From positions 1 through 5,800 of the forward strand of contig JALNWO010000107.1 of assembly GCA_023230825.1 (NCBI GenBank): a stretch of 5,800 bases of DNA. The letters run 5' to 3'. Shown in pieces: positions 1-5,500 of this stretch (its first letter is position 1; every line of letters starts with the position of its first letter). The position numbers and the translations under genes were made by a program. The notes under the pieces are model-generated. The model did no database searches. It was not told the DNA's origin and was given only the letters and a program-made list of their open reading frames with translations. The stretch comes from Acholeplasmataceae bacterium (GTDB lineage Bacteria > Bacillota_I > Bacilli_A > Acholeplasmatales > Acholeplasmataceae).

Positions 1-34
1 AGATGTTAGGCAACTGCCTAACATCTCTTTTTTT
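1..34 (+). terminator. Factor-independent terminator of an off-window rightward gene
   Basis: Perfect 11-bp stem (1-11 pairing with 16-26) around a 4-base loop, followed by C and seven T (28-34). The T tract is on the plus strand, so it ends a rightward transcript coming from left of the window. The stop codon of the leftward TetR gene (33-35) lies in the T tract, so the two genes converge with almost no spacer. Whether the hairpin also stops the TetR transcript depends on bases left of position 1, which are not visible. Confidence 0.88.
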
Positions 35-635
35 AAAGTTCAATCATCTTCATCAATTGATTAATATAATATTTTCTAAACTCTGGATCTTTAAATGTAT
101 CGAGTGGCTTTCTGGCTGTTTGGTTCAATTCAGACATCTGAATAAAGAGAGGGATGCTGAAAGCTGAAAATAACATCATATAGCGAGCAAAAACTTCTTT
201 TTCGTTGTCTATTTTTAAGGTGTCTCGCAAATTCGCATAAACAACATTGGTAAATTCATTATCAGAAAAGAATGTTTCAATTAAAGTTTGTGAAGAACCC
301 GTTTGTGTTTCTTTTGTTAAAAATAAATAGTTTAAAATTCCTACATGTTCGATAACAAAGTTGTAAATGTAATGAATCAACTCTTCTAAAAAAGATTCAA
401 TTGATTCATCTGTTTTACGGAAATTAACGAGTAAAATAACTTTCTCTTTTAACTCATCTACTACTTCGTCTAAAGCAATATTAATTAAATTGTCTTTACT
501 GCCAAAATGATAATTTACTGAAGCAATATTAATATAGCAAGCTTCTGCAATATCTTTAATCGTAATATTGTTCTTTACCCGCATCAATTCTTTTGTTGTA
601 TCAATGATTCTTCTTTTAATATCTTTATTTTTCAT
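33..635 (-). CDS. TetR/AcrR-family transcriptional regulator
   Basis: A 200-residue protein of typical TetR-family length. Residues 1-55 form the DNA-binding domain: a first helix after KDIKRRIIDTTKELM, then the helix-turn-helix ITIKDIAEAC...ASVNYHFGSKDNL (24-50), with the family hallmark NYHFGSKDNL. Residues 56-200 are the helical ligand-binding and dimerisation part, which is too variable to name a ligand. Start: the ATG at 635 follows AAGGGTGAT (639-647), a good Shine-Dalgarno match. An in-frame ATG at 686 has no ribosome site and would sit at the likely transcript 5' end, so the shorter form is preferred. The gene diverges from the acyltransferase/DUF6320 pair across 239 bp. In this family that arrangement usually means autoregulation plus repression of the neighbour; that role is inferred here. 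The family assignment is secure; the target and ligand are not known. Confidence 0.93.
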   Translation of the reverse strand: MKNKDIKRRIIDTTKELMRVKNNITIKDIAEACYINIASVNYHFGSKDNLINIALDEVVDELKEKVILLVNFRKTDESIESFLEELIHYIYNFVIEHVGILNYLFLTKETQTGSSQTLIETFFSDNEFTNVVYANLRDTLKIDNEKEVFARYMMLFSAFSIPLFIQMSELNQTARKPLDTFKDPEFRKYYINQLMKMIEL

Positions 636-638
636 TTT

Positions 639-647
639 ATCACCCTT
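639..647 (-). promoter_or_regulatory. Ribosome binding site fixing the TetR start
   Basis: On the minus strand this reads AAGGGTGAT. Its GGTGAT part matches the consensus complement of the 16S rRNA 3' end (AAGGAGGTGAT). It lies 3 bases before the ATG at 635 and supports that start over the upstream ATG at 686. Confidence 0.7.
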
Positions 648-683
648 AAACTTACATTTTAAATTTGGTTTTAAATCGTCATT

Positions 684-709
684 CATATTGATTTTATCAT
701 AGATTTCAA
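684..709 (-). promoter_or_regulatory. Probable promoter of the TetR gene
   Basis: On the minus strand, TGATAAAAT contains an extended -10 (TG, one base, then TAAAAT at 691-696, 5/6 to TATAAT). The matching -35 is poor. A second reading uses TTGAAA (704-709) as -35 with TATGAA (682-687), 16 bases apart. Either would start RNA at about 676-684, leaving a leader of roughly 40-50 bases before the ATG at 635. Assigned by eye. Confidence 0.45.
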
Positions 710-722
710 AAAATTAAAACCG

Positions 723-747
723 TTATTTAAAATTATCATTTGAATAA
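723..747. promoter_or_regulatory. Imperfect AT-rich inverted repeat, possible operator
   Basis: Arms TTATTTAAAAT (723-733) and CATTTGAATAA (737-747) match as an inverted repeat at 8 of 11 positions around a 3-base centre. It lies just upstream of the probable TetR-gene promoter, between the divergent genes. Size and symmetry suit a dimeric TetR-type repressor, but in DNA this AT-rich such repeats occur by chance, so this is only a candidate. Confidence 0.25.
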
Positions 748-749
748 TT

Positions 750-802
750 CTTTTAAAAAGGATGAGCCCTCATCATGAGTCGTCGTTAAGGCCTTTAAAA
801 AG
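750..802. repeat. Paired CTTT(T)AAAAAG motifs flanking a double palindrome
   Basis: CTTTTAAAAAG (750-760) recurs as CTTTAAAAAG (793-802). The shared AAAAAG parts are 42 bp apart, about four helical turns. Between them lie two overlapping palindromes: GATGAG-CC-CTCATC (761-774) and CTCAT-C-ATGAG (769-779). The first has a 2-base centre, too tight for an RNA hairpin, so a protein-binding site is the likelier reading. No known box is recognised. The stretch sits roughly 50-100 bp upstream of the probable acyltransferase transcript start. Confidence 0.3.
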
Positions 803-837
803 ACATTATCAAAAAAAGCTCAAGAAACGAAAAATGC

Positions 838-853
838 TGTATAATAGACCTAT
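838..853 (+). promoter_or_regulatory. Probable promoter of the acyltransferase-DUF6320 operon
   Basis: A perfect TATAAT (840-845) lies 29 bases before the TTG start, placing the RNA start near 852 and leaving a leader of about 23 bases that contains the ribosome site. No good -35 (TTGACA) lies 16-18 bases upstream. The small palindrome ATAG-AC-CTAT (844-853) covers the end of the -10 and the start region, where a bound repressor would block initiation. Seen by eye; the regulatory reading is inference. Confidence 0.5.
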
Positions 854-860
854 AAACTTT

Positions 861-869
861 AAGGATGTG
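861..869 (+). promoter_or_regulatory. Ribosome binding site supporting a TTG start
   Basis: AAGGATGTG differs at one position from the ideal AAGGAGGTG and ends 5 bases before the TTG at 875. No in-frame ATG or GTG is available nearby: the ATG at 865 is in another frame. The site is therefore the main evidence that the gene starts at this TTG. Confidence 0.7.
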
Positions 870-874
870 GCATT

Positions 875-2152
875 TTGCGAAAAGAAAAATACTGGTTTAA
901 ACTCGATAATGCAGGGAAAATCTTTCCTGCGGTTTCCAAAGATAACCGCAGCAATGTCTTTCGTCTTTCCTTTTATTTAGACGAAACCATTGATTCGACC
1001 ATTTTAGAACAAGCTGTTAATAAAACCATTCCTCGTTTTGAAGCTTTCGCAGTTCAATTAAAAAACGGCTTTTTTTGGAATTACTTCTCAGAAAACCATC
1101 GCTATTTTAAAGTTGAAGAGGAGCCCGATCAACTTTGTAAATACTTCCGCTCTATTAAAAATAGTGGTTATTTATTTAAAGTTTACTATTTAAAAAACAA
1201 AGTTACTCTTGAAATGTTTCATGCCATTACCGATGGTGCTGGCGCGTTACACTTTTTAAAATCGATCGTCTTTCAATATTTTAAACTTCGCGGCTTTCAA
1301 TTACAACACGATAATTTAATTTTAGGAGAGTTACCCGCATCTAAAAAGGAAAGCGAAGATAATTTCGTTTCCAATTATGATAAAAACAATAAAATCCGTT
1401 TAAAAGAGGAAAAAGCCTATCACTTTAGCGGGGAAACATTTAAACACAATTGGGTTTTCTTTTATAAAATTAGACTTGATTCTAAACAATTAATCGCTTT
1501 GGTAAAAGAAAAATATCAAGCAACCATCACCCAATATATCACCGCACTACTCGCATTTAGTATTTATCAAGAGACAGTGGATTTTAGAGGCCACAAAAAA
1601 CCATTGAAGGCTTTTATCCCAGTGAATTTACGACCTTATTTTGATTCAGTCACCTTAAGAAACTTTTCTTTATACATTAAAACCTCTTTTAGTAGTGAAA
1701 GAGAGTGGACTTTTGAGGAAATGCTTGAAATAACAAAAGAAAGTTTTAAAGAACAACTCATTAAAGAACAATTGCACGGACGCATCAACGCTTTAGTCGG
1801 ATTTGAAAAAAATTGGCTCATCCGGATGTTGCCTCTTGTCCTAAAGACGATTGCTTTTAAAATAGGTTATAATCTCCTTGGCTCTAGTATTAACAGCATC
1901 TCTTTATCTAATTTAGGTATCGTTAGCTTACCTGAAGATTTACAAGCGAAAGTATTAGATGCTGACTTTGTTAATGCAGGGTATGGAGTTGCTGCAACTT
2001 TGATTTCCTTAAAGGGTCAAACCAACTTGATTTTAACATCTCCTCTTAAAGATATCAGCATTATGAATTTCCTAACTCAAACGCTTATTAAAGAAGGATT
2101 AAAGGTTGTCGTTGATACCAATTATAAGGAGGGTTATGATGAGATATTGTAA
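875..2152 (+). CDS. Condensation-fold acyltransferase, alcohol acetyltransferase-like
   Basis: A 425-residue protein resembling the bacterial 'alcohol acetyltransferase' group of the chloramphenicol-acetyltransferase/condensation superfamily, which moves an acyl group from CoA or a carrier to an alcohol or amine. The N-terminus (WFKLDNAGKIFPA, 7-19) is typical of the group. The active-site motif is FHAITDG (115-121), with H116 the presumed catalytic base and D120 structural; the first His of the fuller HHxxxDG form is Phe, as in many relatives. Other landmarks are IPVNLRPYF (248-256), SNLG (345-348) and NAGYGV (367-372), the last in place of the DFGWG-like motif. No signal peptide or clear membrane helix is seen, so it is probably cytoplasmic or peripheral. 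It starts at a TTG and overlaps the next gene by 14 bases, indicating co-transcription and probable translational coupling. Family is fairly sure; substrate is unknown. Confidence 0.85.
   Translation: MRKEKYWFKLDNAGKIFPAVSKDNRSNVFRLSFYLDETIDSTILEQAVNKTIPRFEAFAVQLKNGFFWNYFSENHRYFKVEEEPDQLCKYFRSIKNSGYLFKVYYLKNKVTLEMFHAITDGAGALHFLKSIVFQYFKLRGFQLQHDNLILGELPASKKESEDNFVSNYDKNNKIRLKEEKAYHFSGETFKHNWVFFYKIRLDSKQLIALVKEKYQATITQYITALLAFSIYQETVDFRGHKKPLKAFIPVNLRPYFDSVTLRNFSLYIKTSFSSEREWTFEEMLEITKESFKEQLIKEQLHGRINALVGFEKNWLIRMLPLVLKTIAFKIGYNLLGSSINSISLSNLGIVSLPEDLQAKVLDADFVNAGYGVAATLISLKGQTNLILTSPLKDISIMNFLTQTLIKEGLKVVVDTNYKEGYDEIL
2126..2133 (+). promoter_or_regulatory. Ribosome binding site inside the acyltransferase gene
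   Basis: AAGGAGGG, a near-perfect Shine-Dalgarno, lies within the last codons of the upstream gene. AGGAGG (2127-2132) is 3 bases from the ATG at 2136 and 6 bases from the ATG at 2139, so the second ATG has the better spacing. Confidence 0.8.
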
Positions 2153-2801
2153 AACATGTCAAATTCATTATGACACAGATTTAATCCACTGCATTTTTTG
2201 TAATGGTGAATTAGAAATTCCTGAAAATGATCAGACAAGTTATAAATTCAAACCCATTACAAAAAAAAGACATCTTGGCTTCTTCTTCCGTCTCTTTGTT
2301 TTTCTTAATTTTATTAGTATTTTCTTATCACTAACCATTGATTATTTAACAGGTACACCCATTTCATGGTCGCTTGTTGTTTCAAGTACCAACGTTTATG
2401 TTATTGCTGCTCTCTTCATTTTACTTTACCCCTCATTTTGGGCATCCAAATTTACAAAAATGATGGTCGCGACGATTCTCGTTGTTATTTTAATTGGTCT
2501 ATCGATTCGTGATGTTTCTTGGGCCATTGATTATGTTTTCCCGTTTGCAGCCATGTCAGTTTCTTTGGTTTTAACAGCTTTAATTGTCTCAAACCGCAAA
2601 CGATGGTTTGAATATTTCCCCCCGTTATTTATTTCAATCTTAGTGGGGCTTCTTCCGGGTCTATTTATTTTACTAAAAATTGCGCAGGTCCATTGGCCAT
2701 CTTTAGTCAGCTTTATTTATTCAGCCGTTACACTTTTAGGAGTTATTTTCTTACCATCAAAAAGTTCACGTGAAGAATTTAAACGTCGCTTTCATATTTA
2801 A
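2139..2801 (+). CDS. Zinc-ribbon multi-pass membrane protein, DUF6320-like
   Basis: A 220-residue protein with an N-terminal zinc ribbon of four cysteines, C4-x2-C7 and C18-x2-C21 (MRYCKTCQIHY...HCIFCNGELE). A polar linker follows (about 27-45), then about six hydrophobic segments near residues 48-67, 86-100, 107-122, 130-150, 158-179 and 186-205, and a basic tail ending FKRRFHI. This architecture, and its place directly behind an alcohol-acetyltransferase-like gene, match the uncharacterised DUF6320 family of Bacillota from memory; a profile search would confirm it. The ribbon should face the cytoplasm, since a reduced four-Cys site next to a basic linker favours the inside. The start could be 2136 or 2139; 2139 has better ribosome-site spacing. 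The function is unknown; a membrane partner or anchor for the acyltransferase is inference from the 14-base gene overlap. Confidence 0.82.
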   Translation: MRYCKTCQIHYDTDLIHCIFCNGELEIPENDQTSYKFKPITKKRHLGFFFRLFVFLNFISIFLSLTIDYLTGTPISWSLVVSSTNVYVIAALFILLYPSFWASKFTKMMVATILVVILIGLSIRDVSWAIDYVFPFAAMSVSLVLTALIVSNRKRWFEYFPPLFISILVGLLPGLFILLKIAQVHWPSLVSFIYSAVTLLGVIFLPSKSSREEFKRRFHI

Positions 2802-2805
2802 TAAT

Positions 2806-2834
2806 AAAGGTGCTCATGGTCGAGCACCTTTTTT
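2806..2834 (+). terminator. Shared terminator between the DUF6320-like and CBS genes
   Basis: A 10-bp stem (AAAGGTGCTC 2806-2815, GAGCACCTTT 2822-2831) with loop ATGGTC and six T (2829-2834) begins 5 bases after the rightward stop codon. On the minus strand the same hairpin is followed by TTATTATT, a weaker tail, so it may also end the CBS transcript. The last codons and TGA stop of the CBS gene are inside the hairpin. Confidence 0.9.
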
Positions 2835-3272
2835 AATGAGTTCTTCACTTGGTTTTTTAGGTAGCGGTTCGCTAACAACCATTTTTTCTACCATGTAGTT
2901 AACAATTGCTTTGCGAGTGATGATTCCGATAAAAGTATCATAATCATCAACGACAGGAACAAAGTTTTGTTGTGTCGATAAATCAATAATGTCTTTCATG
3001 TTTGCGTTCGCTGAAATGGGTTGCATGTTCTTACTTCTAGGTACATCTAAGATACTCATTTTTTCAATTTTACTAAAATTGAGTTTATGAGATTTAATAA
3101 ACCATAAGAGATCCCCTTCGCTAATCGTACCAATATAATGTCCTTCTTTTGCAATAATGGGGATGGCGCTATAGCGGTAGTTTTGCATTTTTTCAAGTGT
3201 TTGCCGAATTGTTTGGTCGCTTAAAACATGAACGACTTTGCTCTTGGGCGTTAGGCATAATAAAATATTCAT
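2814..3272 (-). CDS. CBS-domain pair protein, likely nucleotide sensor
   Basis: A 152-residue stand-alone tandem CBS protein, normally a single Bateman module binding adenine nucleotides. CBS1 covers about residues 14-60, with the ribose-binding signature GTISEGD (48-54, S51 and D54). CBS2 covers about 75-130 and ends GIITRKAIVNYM (116-127), where the usual Asp is A122 but T119 and R120 are kept. The pattern 'DVPR ... GIITRK' recalls Bacillus DarB/CbpB, a c-di-AMP-binding regulator of similar length; that resemblance is from memory and does not prove orthology. No catalytic or membrane domain is present, so it should act by binding partners in the cytoplasm. The ATG at 3272 is preferred over one at 3305 because AGAGGGAGAT precedes it and MNILLCLTPKSKVV resembles N-termini of related proteins. 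The C-terminal tail (132-152) is charged and Pro/Lys-rich, and its final codons lie in the terminator hairpin. Confidence 0.88.
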   Translation of the reverse strand: MNILLCLTPKSKVVHVLSDQTIRQTLEKMQNYRYSAIPIIAKEGHYIGTISEGDLLWFIKSHKLNFSKIEKMSILDVPRSKNMQPISANANMKDIIDLSTQQNFVPVVDDYDTFIGIITRKAIVNYMVEKMVVSEPLPKKPSEELIKKGARP

Positions 3273-3274
3273 AT

Positions 3275-3284
3275 ATCTCCCTCT
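3275..3284 (-). promoter_or_regulatory. Ribosome binding site fixing the CBS start
   Basis: The minus strand reads AGAGGGAGAT just before the ATG at 3272. No comparable site precedes the in-frame ATG at 3305, so this decides the start. Confidence 0.65.
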
Positions 3285-3336
3285 AAAATATGTTATTGAT
3301 GACATAAAATAGTTATATAATCATGAAAAGTTTGAC

Positions 3337-3352
3337 CACTGTCATTATACCA
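3337..3352 (-). promoter_or_regulatory. Extended -10 promoter of the CBS gene
   Basis: The minus strand reads TATGGTATAAT: a perfect TATAAT (3344-3349) with TG one base upstream (an extended -10). No convincing -35 is present at 16-18 bases, which extended -10 promoters tolerate. RNA would begin near 3337, giving a leader of about 64 bases. A short inverted repeat, TGAC-CACT-GTCA (3333-3344), covers the start point. Confidence 0.6.
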
Positions 3353-3378
3353 TAAAAGCCAAATAAAAACTGTCGATT

Positions 3379-3408
3379 TTCACCGCAAATCTAAAATTAT
3401 GGTAAAAT
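3379..3408 (+). promoter_or_regulatory. Extended -10 promoter of the YedK-family gene
   Basis: TATGGTAAAAT contains TG, one base, then TAAAAT (3403-3408, 5/6). A weak -35, TTCACC (3379-3384, 4/6), lies 18 bases upstream. RNA would start near 3415, about 23 bases before the ATG. No LexA-type palindrome (GAAC-N4-GTTC or similar) was seen in 3306-3437, despite the family's SOS name. Confidence 0.55.
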
Positions 3409-3437
3409 TAACATAAGCTTTTTAATGAGGTGGTTTT

Positions 3438-4106
3438 ATGTGTGGTCGTTTTACAATAACGATGACGATGGAGACCTTTTTATCTTATTTAAATACATAT
3501 GAAAAGATGGAAGTCAATCTTAAAGATTTTACTTTGCCACAATACAATATTGCCCCCACTGAACAGATCGTTGCGATGATTTATGCGAATAAGACATATC
3601 GTGTCGGTCCAATCTCTTGGGGCTATATACCTTCATTTTCTAAAGGAAACCCTTTAAGATTAATTAATGCTCGAAGTGAAACTATTTTAACGACTCGTGC
3701 TTTTAAGGATAACTTCTTAACAAAAAGATGTGTCATTTTTGCCGATGGCTTTTATGAATGGAAAGAAATCAACGGTAAAAAAATGCCGTTTCGAATCATT
3801 ATTAAAGACCAACCCATCTTTGCTTTTGCTGGATTGTGGAATGATAATCGTCACCAAGGTGAAATTCCTTTTAGTGCAACCATTCTTACAACTGCTGCCA
3901 ATACAGTTGTTCAAACGGTCCATGAAAGGATGCCAGTCATTTTGACTAAAAAGGAAGTTGAAATATGGTTAGATCCAACAAAAACGACTGAAGAATTACT
4001 ACCATTATTAAAACCATATCCTGATGAAAAGACAGAAACGTATCCTGTTTCAAATTATGTAAATTCAGCAAAAAACAAAGATCAACAATGCATTTTACCA
4101 TTATAA
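3438..4106 (+). CDS. yedK: SOS response-associated peptidase, YedK/HMCES abasic-site shield
   Basis: A 222-residue complete SRAP-domain protein. The family forms a thiazolidine crosslink between its Cys2 and an abasic site in single-stranded DNA, shielding replication forks from strand breaks; Cys2 becomes the N-terminus after Met removal. Here the protein starts MCGRFTI, so C2 is in place. The other key residues are at the positions expected from E. coli YedK shifted by two: N77 in LINARSE (75-81), E107 in FADGFYEWK (101-109) and H162 in VHERMP (161-166). YNIAPTE (36-42) is another conserved segment. GAGGTGG (3427-3433) precedes the ATG, which is fixed by the need for Cys2. The gene is monocistronic, diverging from the CBS gene and converging on the transporter. 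It is expected to be active; the name 'peptidase' reflects self-processing, not a known general protease role. The symbol is by homology. Confidence 0.95.
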   Translation: MCGRFTITMTMETFLSYLNTYEKMEVNLKDFTLPQYNIAPTEQIVAMIYANKTYRVGPISWGYIPSFSKGNPLRLINARSETILTTRAFKDNFLTKRCVIFADGFYEWKEINGKKMPFRIIIKDQPIFAFAGLWNDNRHQGEIPFSATILTTAANTVVQTVHERMPVILTKKEVEIWLDPTKTTEELLPLLKPYPDEKTETYPVSNYVNSAKNKDQQCILPL

Positions 4107-4109
4107 AGG

Positions 4110-4133
4110 AAAAAAGCTATACGGCTTTTTTTT
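4110..4133. terminator. Short bidirectional terminator between convergent genes
   Basis: An 8-bp stem, A6GC (4110-4117) with GCT6 (4124-4131), around loop TATACG, with two more T on the right. Only two pairs are G-C, so it is weak, but T-rich tails exist on both strands. It fills the 25-base gap between the stop of the YedK-family gene (4106) and the stop of the transporter (4132-4134). Confidence 0.65.
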
Positions 4134-5499
4134 ATACATTCACACCACGTTTTCCGCGGACTAACAAGATTGAAACAAAAATTGCAATATATACAATACA
4201 GCCCAATAAAGCGATAATAGACCATAGTGTATGATTGCCTGAATCATAAGTAAAGGTTGGAATAAACATAATTAGAAACAGTGGCAATGCCATCGTAATC
4301 GCTGTTCCTGATCCTAAAACCAATTCTTCAGCAACTGGTGTCTCGAGGTTTGGGTCAACACCTTTAAGAAGCGCAACCCCTGTTGATGCAACACCCGTTA
4401 ACATACCAAAAAGGGCAACATAATATTCATCTTGATGCTCGACATACACTTTGCGAGTCATATAACGAAGATAAATCAATGTAAAGAATCCGGCAAAGGC
4501 TGAAGTGACAATAAGTTGAACTCCAAATGATGATAAGAAATCTAAAGTAATCATTAAGACTGAACCAGTAATCATAACGTTAAAAGCAAGGGAACCAATG
4601 TTTGATAAAATATAGTTGTTCGTCATAAAACGAATGTTCTTCCCTTTTCTTTCAAATGCCTTTAAAATTTGTTTATATATAAGTGCATATACAATCCCAA
4701 TAATAAAGTTGAATCCTTTAATTAAGCCAAACGCTTGTTCTCCTGTTGTGCCAAGTTTAGATAAACCTAAATCGGCAAGTAAAAGGGTGAGATATACAAG
4801 ACCATAAATAATGGCAATAATAACAGCTTGTGTCGTTAATCCATCTAAAATACTAATCTCTTTCACTTTTTCAACTTCAATAACTTCAGTAGTAGCACTT
4901 GTCTCTTCATAAGTTTTGGGTTTTTCCCTTCCTCGTTTGCGGCTGATTAAGTTAATCAGAAAGACACCGACAACACCACCTGTTAAAAAGCCCAAGAGAG
5001 CATATGAAACGCCTAATGCTTCACCAAAACCACCCAGTTGGTTGGTCCACGATTTACCAATCGCATAAGCCAGTCCTGGACCTTGACCAAAACCTAAAGC
5101 AACGAGCATACCACTACCAACAAATTTATCACTAAATAACGTCAATACAAGAATAATCCCAATGACTGCTTGCAATGCATATGTCGTTGTAATTAACATC
5201 CCCGTTGACCAAATCTTCTTCTTTGACTCGGTTTTGTTTGTCTTTAATGCCAAAGCTATAAAACCAATGGCTAATGCATGGTAAACAATGTGACCCATCG
5301 CATCGACATCAAAAAACGTTTCTTTACCAATTAAGATTGGTGCAAAAACCAATGAGATAATCAGTCCAATGATACCGCCTAATAATGATGACGGAATCAC
5401 AACTTTGTTTAATCCAGGAACCCAAGTCTTAAGGACTTTAGCAACAAAGATTAACATTCCAATAACAAGAAAATATACAATAATTCCCCATTCTTCCAT
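4132..5499 (-). CDS. Sodium/glutamate symporter (GltS/ESS)-family transporter
   Basis: A 455-residue integral membrane protein, close to or slightly longer than GltS proteins, with about ten to twelve hydrophobic segments. The first half holds IPSSLLGGIIG (35-45), the usual Pro/Gly start of the GltS fold, and the glycine-rich loop GFGQGPGLAYAIGKS (136-150). The second half repeats this arrangement with GMLTGVASTGVALLKG (365-380) and VAEELVLGSG (389-398). The halves are joined by a charged loop (about 187-218, many Lys, Arg and Glu), consistent with the family's inverted repeat. Family members use the sodium gradient to import glutamate; the substrate-loop sequences here are not those of E. 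coli GltS as I recall them, so glutamate is likely but unproven. AAGGAG (minus strand of 5509-5514) lies inside the end of the upstream gene, whose stop is one base before this ATG, indicating an operon. Confidence 0.88.
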   Translation of the reverse strand: MEEWGIIVYFLVIGMLIFVAKVLKTWVPGLNKVVIPSSLLGGIIGLIISLVFAPILIGKETFFDVDAMGHIVYHALAIGFIALALKTNKTESKKKIWSTGMLITTTYALQAVIGIILVLTLFSDKFVGSGMLVALGFGQGPGLAYAIGKSWTNQLGGFGEALGVSYALLGFLTGGVVGVFLINLISRKRGREKPKTYEETSATTEVIEVEKVKEISILDGLTTQAVIIAIIYGLVYLTLLLADLGLSKLGTTGEQAFGLIKGFNFIIGIVYALIYKQILKAFERKGKNIRFMTNNYILSNIGSLAFNVMITGSVLMITLDFLSSFGVQLIVTSAFAGFFTLIYLRYMTRKVYVEHQDEYYVALFGMLTGVASTGVALLKGVDPNLETPVAEELVLGSGTAITMALPLFLIMFIPTFTYDSGNHTLWSIIALLGCIVYIAIFVSILLVRGKRGVNV

Positions 5500-5500
5500 A

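Noticed and set aside
636..686. Longer TetR protein starting at the ATG at 686
   Set aside because: There is no ribosome site, it begins at the predicted RNA 5' end, and the extra 17 residues are not family-like; the ATG at 635 has a good site.
762..980. 72-residue rightward reading frame overlapping the acyltransferase start
   Set aside because: It has no ribosome site, a low-complexity basic composition, begins inside the palindromic control region upstream of the probable promoter, and overlaps the better-supported gene in another frame.
1636..1821. Leftward 61-residue frame inside the acyltransferase gene
   Set aside because: It is antisense to a well-supported gene, with no ribosome site or family resemblance.
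2106..2138. Longer DUF6320-like protein starting at a TTG at 2106 or the ATG at 2136
   Set aside because: The strong ribosome site at 2126-2133 lies after 2106 and is too close to 2136; the ATG at 2139 fits best and begins directly at the zinc ribbon.
3273..3305. CBS protein extended to the ATG at 3305
   Set aside because: No ribosome site precedes it, and AGAGGGAGAT just before the internal ATG at 3272 supports the shorter form.
3717..3945. Two short frames (leftward and rightward) inside the YedK-family gene
   Set aside because: Both are shadows of a gene with all catalytic residues intact.
4616..4807. Rightward 63-residue frame inside the transporter gene
   Set aside because: It is antisense to a conserved transporter, with no start signals.
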